Source: Tigriopus japonicus
Taxonomy: Eukaryota > Arthropoda > Copepoda > Harpacticoida > Harpacticidae
Reading direction: 5' to 3'
DNA length: 64,000 nt
Assembly: GCA_010645155.1 (NCBI GenBank)
Contig: CM021312.1
Location: forward strand, 7,143,489 to 7,207,488
Each line of letters opens with the position of its first letter. The first letter of the stretch is position 1. The position numbers and the translations under genes were made by a program. Below, one piece after another: positions 13,626 through 24,400 of the stretch. The notes under the pieces were generated by a model, which did not search any database, was not told the DNA's origin, and saw only the letters and a list, made by a program, of their open reading frames with translations.

Positions 13626-13911
13626 AATTGACCCAACTCTGAGTGCAGCTCATGCATCAAAATGATGAAAGTGTCACCATAATGATAGATAGAAATTCAG
13701 AAGTGGTTCAAAATGAGAATTTAGCACCGGAAATTCATTCAAATGACAACAAACAAGTTGAAACGTGAACTAAAGAAGTTCAAAAATCCTCCAACAAATC
13801 CTGCGAATTAACAGGTCTACTGATTGTACCTTTTACAGCGAGAATCGGTTTTTGAATCATAACTCTTGATATGCATTCAACCAAAAATCAGAAGTGTTTT
13901 AAACAATACCA

Positions 13912-14002
13912 GGGTCAGGCCTTAGGGTCAGGCCTTAGGGTCAGGCCTTAGGGTCAGGCCTTAGGGTCAGGCCTTAGGGTCAGGCCTTAGGGTCAGGCCT
14001 TA
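13912..14002. repeat. 13-bp tandem repeat, seven exact copies
   Basis: Unit GGGTCAGGCCTTA repeated seven times without a mismatch (91 bp). Each junction creates TTAGGG, which contains the arthropod telomere unit TTAGG, but the 13-bp period is not a telomeric one. Confidence 0.95.
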
Positions 14003-15014
14003 AAACTATGTTCGTATACTTATCAAACTTACATTTTTTGTTAAAAAATCATTGAAAACTTATGATTTATTTACATTATTTCTAGAAAACTTGATGCTTT
14101 TGGACTGTATCAGGCCATCTAACCTACAGCTTAGGCGATACAGAGGGGAGCGTTTTTTAAGTAGCAACTTGTCCTACCTGACCTAATGACTCTACTGCTT
14201 CTTAAATGTCTCATATTGTTCATTTTTAGATCTTTCTAAAATGGTTTTAAATGGTTAAATGGCTTAGATCTTTCTAAGATGATTCACTCTTTCCTGAGGT
14301 CCTCGCATCCTTTTGATTACCGTGAATCTCATCTAGAAGGAAAATGTGGCGCGTCGAAAATTGCGCTTAAATGAAGGCATCGTGTGGTCGTAAATATGGT
14401 CACATCAACGTCATAAACTTGCTCTGCTTAGGAGGTGGGTTTGATTAGGCGTTTAAGTTGGTGTTGTTGGAAACTCATTTATCACGGTAGTTCTAGTGAA
14501 ATTACAAGTAATGAAAATGCAGCTATAGTAGGCCACATGTTAAAGTAAATAATATTTATTTTAGAGAATGGCAAAATCAAGTCAGAATAACGTTTTTGAG
14601 AATATACCCGACCCAGCAGCTGGGTTTGAAACGCAGCACCTGATGCGAGTATATAAACGATTTTACAGAAAACCATCATTCGCTTCACCTGCATGGCTCT
14701 AAAATGATTTCACATGCCCTCAACACATCCTACTAGGGTGCCCTCTCTTGTTCTTAAAATGAACAACTCGCAAAGAATCGAAAGAATTGGAAAGTTGTCG
14801 TGAGAAATTCGAGAACGCCGCAATCGGATCATGTTCGGGGATGTTCCAACTCACATTTTCCAGAGCCTTGCGAAGATTTTCAATATTTCGTGCTTTTGTA
14901 TTTCTGTGGTTATTCGAAATAGGCTCTGGCGACTTAACGTACCTGTTTTGTTCTCCCAGCAAATCTCAAACAAATATTCTGAAAACCCAAACAAACCGAC
15001 AAACGAACAAAGAA

Positions 15015-15680
15015 ATGGCCTATTTGTTTGCATCACTACTGATGACACGAAGTTGGTTAGAGTAAGGAATGGTCAAGATTAAAAAAGTCTTGGTTTCAAA
15101 AAGTTTACTCTTGGGTTGCAAAGAGTAAAATGGCTTTAAACGGGATGAAATTCCGTACATTATAAACGTATGTGAGTCAAAACTAGATGTTCCACTCAAG
15201 AACAATGGAGGTTATGTTATTGAGCAAGTATCAACAATGAAGGATTTGGGCATTGTCATCAAAGATGATGTAAAGCTCGATGAGCACATCCACTTGGAAG
15301 TGGGGAAGGTATTTCAAACATGTGGCTGGATCTATCGCACTTTCAAGTCCACAGATAGTATTACGATGCTAACTCTGTACAAGTCGATTGTTCAGCCTCA
15401 TCTTGAATATGCCTCACCCATTTGGGCTCCAATGTGTTCAGCAGGTTTGCAAAAGGTCGAGCAGGTCCAAAGATGTTTTTCTAAGAACGTCACAGGAATG
15501 AGAGATCTCTTAAATTTGAAGCGACTCCAAAAGTTGGGCCTGTACTGTACTCGGAGAAGGTACGAAAGGTATGTTTTCAGAAGCATTCATGGGCGCTATC
15601 CCAACAGAGGACCTGAGGTCAGGTGGAGCAATCGTAGAGGTTTTACTTGGGCTCTCCAAATCCTAAGGAATCAAGGCTAG
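15015..15680 (+). pseudogene. Non-LTR retrotransposon reverse-transcriptase fragment, decayed
   Basis: The 15237-15680 segment is open for 147 codons and matches the C-terminal half of LINE reverse transcriptases. Family-typical blocks are visible: KDLGIVIKDD, a LYKSIVQPHLEYASPIW block, KVEQVQRCF, and L-KRLQKLGLYCTRRRYER. About 190 nt upstream a TTDDTKLVR motif sits where these elements carry the YADD-type catalytic box. Frame breaks separate it from the open segment. The 5' end (endonuclease, ORF1) is absent. I read it as a 5'-truncated, dead copy of a Jockey/CR1-like element. Confidence 0.8.
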
Positions 15681-15949
15681 TTCGCACAATAAAGCCCTCC
15701 CCTCTTCCTTGTCGGGCTCCTTCATTGTTCAATTTTTTGCCCATTTGTCTTCGTTGGGAATACGTAGGAGCAAGGTAAATCGAGAAAAAATTATTGAAGA
15801 GTGGCAGAATGTGATGATATGTGGTTTATTTTCCAAATAATAGCAAATTGAAATCTATGGCAGTATTGGTAACTTCCTTTGTCCGTGTCGCCTAGACTAG
15901 ATACCCTAGTCCAGCCCTCCTAGCAAGGGTGTTGTGAGGCACACCTTCG

Positions 15950-16260
15950 ACTGAGGATTGTGTGTTTGATCCGAAAAGTGCTGGACTTGGTCTGGGTGGA
16001 GTGGAGACAAAGACAGAGGACGAAACTCGCATCCTCGGTCGTCGTCTCACTCTCGGTTGCCACTGCTGGAGGAACGTGTTGGCCGAGAAGAAATGGCACT
16101 TCGGATCTCCGCCCTTGCCATGAAGCTCCGAGTCTCTCCACGGTAGAATCCAACCACACCGACGAAACCGACGACGAAGATGGCAGTCTCAAGGCCACCA
16201 TTTTGGGGACATGTTATCAATGCGGACGTGTATTTCTGACTAAATGACCAACGTGAAGAA
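15950..16260. other. GC-rich island with unassigned open frames
   Basis: This stretch is clearly more GC-rich than the AT-rich DNA around it and is open for about 90 codons on each strand. No domain, signal peptide or splice pattern that I recognise is present. It could be a stray exon, a gene relic or a chance frame. I assign no function. Confidence 0.25.
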
Positions 16261-17044
16261 AGAAGTTCAAACGAATGACACATTAACGTTGGTCAGCTTG
16301 TGACCGGCCGGGTTAGCGCAAGCTGGGGGGCTAACGGAAAAAAAAGATTCTCCCTCGAAACCTGCCCCTCGATTCGAAATTGTAAAGTACCTAGGCGTTG
16401 TAGCGGTGACAAAAAATCAAGAAAAATGAATTGGTTGATCTCAAATAATTCTGAAGCTGAGCAGCATGTTTACAAATAATTTTGATACTGAAGGTATCTA
16501 AAATTGCTTTGAAAATGTACTGACCAGACCAGTTCAAAGTTGACCTGTTTTTACGTGCTCACTTGAACTTGCAATGCTTCTTAAATTCAAAATGTCATTT
16601 GCCTGAAATCTGCACGCCTAGTAATTTATATGATGTGTAGGTTGTCTTTTATTTGAACAGACCTATAAAGATAGAGTATTGACGAGCGCACGCGTTCGTC
16701 CTCTTTTGGAAAGGAGCACTGATTGTAAGATGGACGATAGTGCTCTAGTCTATAGTGCTCTAGAATGGACAACAGGAAGGTAGTAATCTTAATTCCTGAA
16801 GTCCCTGAAACAGCCACTCTTTGCACACTTTACACAAAAGCAATTTAAGTAGCCTGCAAGCCTTATCAAATTTGTATTTGAGGTTTCTTAAACAAAGTAA
16901 CTCTCCACCCCAGTTCAAACTGGGACCTCAAAGTTTATGTCCAACTTCGAAAGAAAACGTGTCGTGTAACTGCATCTTCAGCACACAGTCGCCCTAAGAT
17001 CTCTGAAGCTACACACTTGGGCCAAGTTATGTCTGTGGTTTTTA

Positions 17045-17075
17045 TTACCGCTACAAGGAATGGGATTCCCTGCAT
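17045..17075 (-). repeat. SINE tail block, copy 2
   Basis: Minus-strand CAGGGAATCCCATTCC followed by TTGTAGCGGTAAT, nearly identical to the blocks at 9777-9811 and 28853-28887. Confidence 0.7.
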
Positions 17076-17299
17076 TTAAAGTTAATGATTAATATAGTTA
17101 ATATAATTAACGTTCATACGAAATTTGATCTACCAATAAGTTGTTTGTTTGTTAAGGAGTCAATACATCACTGATAAAGGGTGTGCCATGAAGGAATATT
17201 CCCGCTCCTTGCCACTTTTTGGTTGCCAATGGTTTTTATGGGTAGTTTTTTTGCATTGAAAGACGGTTCAACGCAAAATTGTGAGGCCAAAGAGTTGAG

Positions 17300-17395
17300 T
17301 TTGGAGGGTGGCAGTCAGCCAGGATCGAACTGCAGCCATCCGCTCGACAAAACGACGCAGTACGCACTACGCCATGCCACGCCCCCGTTCCGAGG
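17300..17395 (-). mobile_element. tRNA-like SINE head
   Basis: Read on the minus strand, an A-box-like TGGCGTAGTGCG is followed about 45 nt later by a B-box-like AGTTCGATCC, the spacing expected of a Pol III tRNA promoter. The next few hundred bases on the same strand reach the shared tail block at 17045-17075, so head and tail may belong to one element of the family seen at 9.7 and 28.9 kb. It is not a functional tRNA gene: I could not fold an acceptor stem. Confidence 0.45.
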
Positions 17396-17429
17396 GGTAC
17401 TGTTGGCAGATCTGTAGACAGGGTTGCAT

Positions 17430-17510
17430 CGGAGAAAACCCGCCCGGGTTTTTCGGGTTGTTTTTTCGGGCGGGTTTTTCGCTTCTGGGTTTTTCGGGTT
17501 TTTGATATTT
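17430..17510. repeat. Degenerate CGGGTTTTT repeats
   Basis: Several imperfect copies of CGGGTTTTT(CG) lie within 80 bp, just outside the left end of the pogo-like MITE. Short-period degenerate repeat, origin unknown. Confidence 0.7.
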
Positions 17511-17537
17511 TTTTTTTCAATATTATTATTGATACTA

Positions 17538-18058
17538 CAGTCGTTATTCAATTTAGTCACAGTTGTCGGGAAGCAGGCCAATTGTGACTAAATTGAATAA
17601 TTGTGACTATGTGAATATGGGGCTTCCGAGACCAAATTTGTTGTATAAAGGGTAAAAACAGTCGTTATAAGCTTGACATAAGCAGCTTTATTTCAACAGT
17701 TCCAATTATGAACAAAGTCATTCTCCCAAGAAAATGCTAACATCAGCACAGAAAAACCGGTCATGGCAGCAATTACTAGTGACGTCATCATTTTTGGCGG
17801 GAAATTCGAATTTGACTTAATTTCGAATTTCAAAAAATTTTGTATCAAATTCGAGTTTTTACTGCAGTGTAAACGGGCCTTAAAACTGGGAAAAAATCTA
17901 TGGTTTGACAAAATAATTGTGACTAAATCGAGTCACCAAAAACGCCAAAATTGTGACTAAGCGAGTCATTTACGTAGTAAAAAATCGGTCAGCAGGGCAA
18001 TTGTGACTAAATTGAATAATTGTGACTATAGGGATGTGACTAAATCGAATAACGACTG
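17538..18058. mobile_element. Pogo-like MITE, 521 bp
   Basis: The ends are 23-bp terminal inverted repeats starting CAGTCGTTATTC and differing at one base. A TA dinucleotide abuts each outer edge, the expected target-site duplication for pogo/Tc1-mariner elements. Subterminal blocks GTGACTAAATTGAATAA are present in direct orientation at both ends and are complementary to the outer repeat, so each end can fold on itself. There is no transposase frame, so it is non-autonomous. It contains at 17767-17804 a 38-bp sequence repeated exactly at 28179-28216. Confidence 0.85.
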
Positions 18059-21000
18059 TATTAACTCATCATATACTCTTCTTCATATTGGACCACATTA
18101 ACATATCAAATCTGAGTATTGACGATACAAAACATATTTATAACTCAATTTTTTTCGCAAGAAACAGCAACCTTTGACATTTTTTGACTCGATTGCTTAA
18201 ATCCTGCGGGAAATTATTTGAAATAAATACTTTATGCACTTTCATTTCAAATTCTAGAATAATTTGTGTAAAGCAAAAATATGTTCGTAAGGAAGCCTAA
18301 AGTTAAAAAGAGAAATTTGCGAGAAAAACTTTGCCCAAACATATATTTGGCCAAATTTGACACTTTTATGTCAACAAGTATCATTTTTAAGCAAGAAAAT
18401 GGCAACTTAATAACAACTTCCGTCGCATTGAGTGCATTTTTTCAAATTATTGCAACTTTAGGGCTAAAAGCCTGCAACTTGTAGCCAAAAAAGAGTAACT
18501 TCATTCAAGCCCTATTTATAACATATCCCCATAAATTCATTTCTTCAAGAATTTTAAGAGATACAATATCGATGAGTATTGAATTTGAGTCGCATATAGT
18601 CACTCACGTAGAGGTGAGCGCAATTTTAAGGGACGAATTTGGGGGTTCTAGGACAAAAAAGGAGAAAAACTCGGGTTTAATGTCAACCGGGCGGGATTGA
18701 AGCAACCTTGTCTGTAGAAACCTTGAATAGTGGGTTAGTAGTGGGTGCTCCCACACCATACTTCAGCCAAATTTATGAACAAGGGATGTAGGGAACAACA
18801 CTTCAGACATCTTAAGGATGTTTTGCTCTTATTTAAGCAAGATCAGAGTTCCCAAAGATATGCTTCGGTAGATGCTAACAAAGCATCAGTGTTGCCAGAG
18901 CGTTATTTTTTATATTTTCGATATTCAGGTGTTGCAAGAGACAAAACTATTTATTTTTCAAGTGGTTGATATTCAAAATTCACTTTCAAGAAAAAAATCA
19001 AATTATGCAAAAACTGCAAATAAATCCTAAAAAGTGTAAATTGTACGTTTTGCAAGTTTCTGACAACTCTGCTGATGACGTACTATCTTGATCCAATATG
19101 TTGATAATGTTGAAAAATGTCTTGCCCATCGAAACTTTTGTTGGTCTCAGAAAACTTCTGTCTACGAGTAGAAGATGTCGATAGTTTGGCTCCATTATAG
19201 AATTAATTACATTAAAAGGTCTTCCTTGTTTGATGTGCAAATGATGGAGTTGGAAAACATTTCCCCATCTGAGGTTTGAAATGGCATGAAACTCGCGAGT
19301 CAAATCCAATTATCTCGCCTCGTTAGAAGTGAATGCCACTCATTTGTTCCAAAGCGTGAGTGTGTGTCACGTTTATGACTCTTCATTTCATTGTGGTTGT
19401 CGACATTAACAAACAATGAAGACGTGACATTCTCTCAAACACGTAGCTGGGATCATGATTTGGAATTCTACCTGATTAAAGGAACCAAAGGTATGATCCA
19501 CACTGGACGAACTTGAGCTCGAATGGAAATGACATCAATGTGCTGTTTAGTTTGGAACAGTTAGCGATGCACATTTTCCCTGATGAAGTGAATGCAGAAT
19601 TGAAGGAGTCAGGAATGCTCTTGGCATCATGATTATATGCTTCCGAAGTTCGTGGGGGAACGAGATTCCATTTTGAATGCGCGAACTGCCCGAAGAATAT
19701 GAAGGCAAAGATTGGATGCAACAGTTCTCAATGCAATATACGTTGCTCTTTGAACCTCCTCATTTCCAAAAGGCATATGAAGAAAAAGTACTCAGACTTT
19801 CAGACATCTCGTGGGAATATGGGAAATAGAATAATCCCTGTGAGATTGAGCGGCCCTGTATCAACTTTTTCAGTCGGATCTTGGCTCTTTTCCTCAAGGC
19901 TGACTAATAAGTTATGATAGGCCTTGAAGAACACTCTCAATGTCGTTGAGACCTGAGTTACAGTGTAGTTCCCCAATTAATAAATTATTTTTTTACCCAA
20001 ACCTATTTTAAATATAATTTCCGGGTCTCTATAAGTCGGGTTGCCCAACTGTGACGACAAAACTCCTTTTCATTTGCGATCTGAAGCTTCTCAAAAATTG
20101 AGAACACATTTTGCCCCAAGGAACAGATTCTTGGAACATGACCCAGAATGGGCCTCTATGCATTCAGTTGAATAAAATAACTTTGACTGACATGAAGCAC
20201 TGGGTCTACCTTTATTCTACGAAATTAATATGAATCCTCGCAATAAGGGTTATAAAGTTGGGTTTTACTACCAATCTAACAAGGAGGAATAATTTCATTC
20301 GTCTTGCGACAAAGCATGTTCCTAATCTGATAAAATGTTAACAAAAAATCCTGCCAAATGAGTCTTTGTACAGAAGAGAGTACATTGCAAACCCGGGATG
20401 GAATTATTGCAAATGTGAAGAATGGTTGTATTGATTACCATGGTTCCCATTGGCACTCGAGCAAAACAGTTCCTTAGATCTACATATTTGCCTATTGACA
20501 AACTTTGAATGCCTACCGTATCGTTTATTCGCGCAAATATCGGACGTCTCGCTCGTTGTTGAAGTAGTACAAACAGCATAAAAACCGCCATTGACAGATA
20601 CTCAAGACTCGTTTTGTTCCGACAACAACATTTGCCACTTCACAGTTGTTTCTCGAAGATTGAGATTGATAATAACATATTCAAAGATGTACTATTTATC
20701 AATCGGATCGAATGCCTTGTAATATTTAAATACAAACCTTATAGCCAGACCTTTAAAAATTCTTCCTCTTACTCAATGTCTTGAAATCGCATGAAAATCA
20801 AATGTTTTAGAAACAATCTATCAACTGAGAAATTCGTTGACGAAAAGATAAAAAATTCATCTCTGCCAATTTGGACTCGTTCAAAATACTCCAATTAGAT
20901 TAAAGGCTGAATAGATATTAAAGCTTTAGATAAAATTAACGAGTTGTACTTCAGGCCGTTCCAGGAGGTCTAAAACTCGCCCGAGATCTCTCTCTATTCC

Positions 21001-21314
21001 TAAGTATTCTCATCTGGAAATGAATTGAATGTCCCTAGGCATGCTGAAGATTTCAATCCAGTTCTCTTGAGAACAAGATGGCAAAGGAACAAGCAGCTAG
21101 CAGCACTTAAAGACAGACGACATAAAAAACAAATCGAGATGAAAAGTTTCATCATCATAATCAAACGAGAATGGAGACTTCTTTCTTCTGTTTCTCCGTC
21201 TGAGAAGAATTAAGTGTCATTTCCATGCAAAAGAATAGTGAAAAGACATCTGCAACATCCACGGACACGGCTTTTCCGGAAAAACCAGCTCCCAGATCTG
21301 GTTCTTCTCTTTGA
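18059..21314. other. AT-rich intergenic region, no gene recognised
   Basis: No recognisable exon or RNA gene on either strand up to the PLA2 start codon. Scattered short frames lack family features. The PLA2 promoter and any 5' untranslated exon should lie here, but I see no convincing TATA box or initiator. Confidence 0.4.
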
Positions 21315-21493
21315 ATGGTTGTCAAAATGGCTTGGACCTCAAAACATGTCACTTATCTTGTGTTTCTTCTAAGTTGTGTTCTTATCGAAAGATTGATATT
21401 GAGTGTTGGGGCCAAAAGTGAACCTTCAGATAACGGATTCCTTGGAGAAGATGGAAAAACTGTCGACGCTTTTTCAAGATTTCATGAAATCAG
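21315..21493 (+). CDS. GIIIspla2: PLA2 exon 1: signal peptide and propeptide
   Basis: Begins at an ATG followed by a second in-frame Met (residue 5) and a long hydrophobic core. Ends ATCAG|GTGAGA in phase 2. Codes 59 residues plus two bases. Which of the two Met codons is used cannot be decided; the first is taken. Confidence 0.75.
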
Positions 21494-24400
21494 GTGAGAG
21501 TTTCTCGCCTTTCATGGACCAGTCATGAAGGCACAAGTTTTTATTGGGGATCACGTTTCCAATGCCAGCTGTCAACCTTGAGTTGAGCTTGTAAAAACAT
21601 ATTGATCCGAGGATAAGTTCCCACGCATTGATTTTTATATCTACCCGGTCCCGGATTTGAAAGAGTCACAAAAAGGGGATTTGGAATGATGGCAGACCCA
21701 CTATTACTGCCGTAGGGTTTGGCTCATTTCCTTGACATCAGTTGTTAACTTTGGGGACAAGTTGGTTGGGAGGGAAATATCGGGTGGAAAAACGAGAAAG
21801 AGGGGATCAGAGTGGAGGAAGGAAGGAAGGAAGGAAATAAAGAGGGAAGGAGCGAAGTAGGTAGGAACAACAATTGAAGACTTTTTATGTTCCATTCAAA
21901 AATCCTTTCACGTCCTGACAATCGGCTATGAACGATGGAATGGTCGACGACGTGAAATAAAGTAGGAGAATGAGAGGGATTCGCCTTTGAATCTGTCCCG
22001 CCACCACGAGTTTCCGGCCACTCTCCCACCGATCACGGGTTCCAAAGCCAGATGAAGAGTCTCCTGCCAATTTCTTTGTTTGGCAAGAGCAAACGCAATT
22101 CGGGTTTTGAAGCCCTTCAATCACCTGTTCGGTAGGAATTCAAGCATTTTTTGAGGGTTTTCAACGTGTTCCCTCTCTGAGGTAGTTAATGTTTCAGTAT
22201 CGATGATGAATTTCATTACTTCGACGTGGTGGAGAGAATATAATCTATCATAAGTGTCCCAATCTATGATCGGTCTTTAGAGTCTATGGAGAAAAATAGG
22301 AAAGGAGGATCGAATGGATCAGCTCTCCATTATGCACCAACGCAGGTTAACTGTTCTGAGATGACCTTTGAAATGAGAATTAGGTGGGCGAAGCAAAAAT
22401 GTTTTAGTTGAATCTCATTCGCGATAGCAGAGTCCATTATCCTAAGAAAGTGAGTATATTATTCAAGTCTCAAGTGCAAGCAAGTTTTGTTGTTCCACAT
22501 GAAGAATTAGTTAGCAATTCCTTTTCCTGTTTGAGCTTGATGATAAGGATCTCAACGGATATAAAGTGTGACAATGATTGTTAGCAATTTTCTACCCTTT
22601 CTCATATATGCAGTTGTCATCCAAGAAAATCAATAGTAATGATGGAATATAAAAAGAACATGGGACGTTACAACTAGGCGTATTTGAGACTGAAATGATC
22701 CCCTACAACAAAAGCGCGTTTTTTCTTTAGGGCGAACATGAAGTAAAAAAGGTTATGTGCCATAAATATCCAGTCAAGACACGTAAACGCCTTCTCAACA
22801 ATCTTCAATTTATGGCCATGATGCAAGGGAGCTGGTTTGAGCTTGAAAAGTAAGCTTGCATTATTCAGTAACGCATGCAAATCCTTATGAAAAATTCCCC
22901 ATTTCATGTTTTTCAAAACATTATTTGGCCACCCTTAGCTTTGCTCTTTTACGAGGGAAACGAAAACCGCGGTCTACAAACAGCAGAGACACAAAATCCA
23001 AACGCTAAGCAGGAGGAGGCAAATTAGAAATGCAAATCGTTTGGCATATGGAATTCAAAATGGCTCGTTGGACTCTAGAACCGAGGAGTTTTATGCCAAA
23101 CATGGAACAAATTGGAGCTTTTTCTACTAAAAGATCTGCCAAGTGATATGTTGGAGCAAGGACGTCTTTGGTTCAGTCAAGCAATGTGTTTACCAAAATC
23201 GGGGGACCTTTGTTGTTATTTCATGTGAAGTTGGTATGATGTATTGTGCACTAACTTGATGAGATTTTACATTCACGATATGCGATAAGGTCCGCTTTAT
23301 AAGATGTTTTAAAAACTGGAAAGGTTTTTTAAGCCGATAATATTAGTGTAGATCCCATATAAATACAAGGATTTTTCGCTTTCAAAGCACCTAAATTCAC
23401 AAGGTCTCAAAAAAAAACAAATTTTGCCTACTTTTGTATTTGAAAAACTTGCAATCATGTCCAGGTCATTTAAAGATGTCCTCCATAAAGGCCCCGGAAA
23501 AGTCTTTTGACTTGTACTATACACCAAACATTTTCGCTTTATGACCTACAGCGACATGTTTTCCATTTGAATCTCTTTAGCTGGTGAGCTAGAACGTGAC
23601 CTTTATTATCCTTTCCATAACTAGCCGATGTGTACAATCACCAAAGAATCCTTAGTAAAGATCTACCACGGCACGCCATTTTGGCAGGTTTTAATTCAGT
23701 CATTTGAACACTGCATCGTCAATGAAACAAGACATACGTAAGCCTTCATTTCGGCTATCTTGACATTACTTTGATGAAGTTGGTTGGTTTGTGTTTTGTT
23801 CCACTTGAACAACATTTGCATGAAGCAGCAAAGAAACCTTTCATTTTGCGTCTGATTGTTGTTAGAAAACTACGTAGAAAGCACTTTTCCAGTGCAAATA
23901 ATGTATGCATGCTAAAATCTAAATTCTTGTAAATGCTCTCTCTTTTAGAGGGACATCAGACTGATGCAAATGTTTTATCTCATGTAAGGCGTGGACATAC
24001 TAGTGTCAAAGCTTTTGATAAATCCCTCACCAATGCCCTTTCAACGAAAAATCCTTTTCTGAGAAATGTTTTCGGACCAACATTAAATTAACCAACCTCG
24101 CCCTCCCTTGGCATTTACAGGCACAAAAGGACATCCGGCCAACCTTCGTCCTTCACGACAGCCATGAGGATGCCGGGAACCAATTGGTGTGGGCGAGGCT
24201 CTCGTGCGGATCGTTTTGAGGATCTGGGAGCCTTTGGAGCCGCGGATCGATGTTGCCGGCAACACGATTTGGAATGTCCGGCTCATATCCCACCCATGAC
24301 CACAAAATATGGCTTGTACAATTGGAGAGTCTATCCAATGCTACATTGCTCCTGTGATAATCGGTGAGAGACAAAACGCCCATTGAGTTTGTACTCATTG

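Larger units (their letters stand above)
6800..13911. other. Gene-poor intergenic region
   Basis: No recognisable coding exon. 6800-9200 is dense in TGGAAC/GTTCCA. A SINE-like element lies at about 9640-9850. 11171-11671 carries a 166-codon plus-strand frame with no recognisable motif; I do not call it a gene. 13517-13625 is a cluster of AATTAC/GTAATT repeats ending in CAAGTAATTGACCC, which looks like the terminus of an old DNA transposon. Confidence 0.45.

Noticed and set aside
13912..14002. Interstitial telomere or CRISPR-like array
   Set aside because: The 13-bp period has no spacers and is not a telomeric unit; TTAGGG arises only at unit junctions.
16311..16345. tRNA-like or hairpin sequence (GTTAGC...GCTAAC)
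   Set aside because: Only a six-base stem and a loose A-box resemblance; too short to call.
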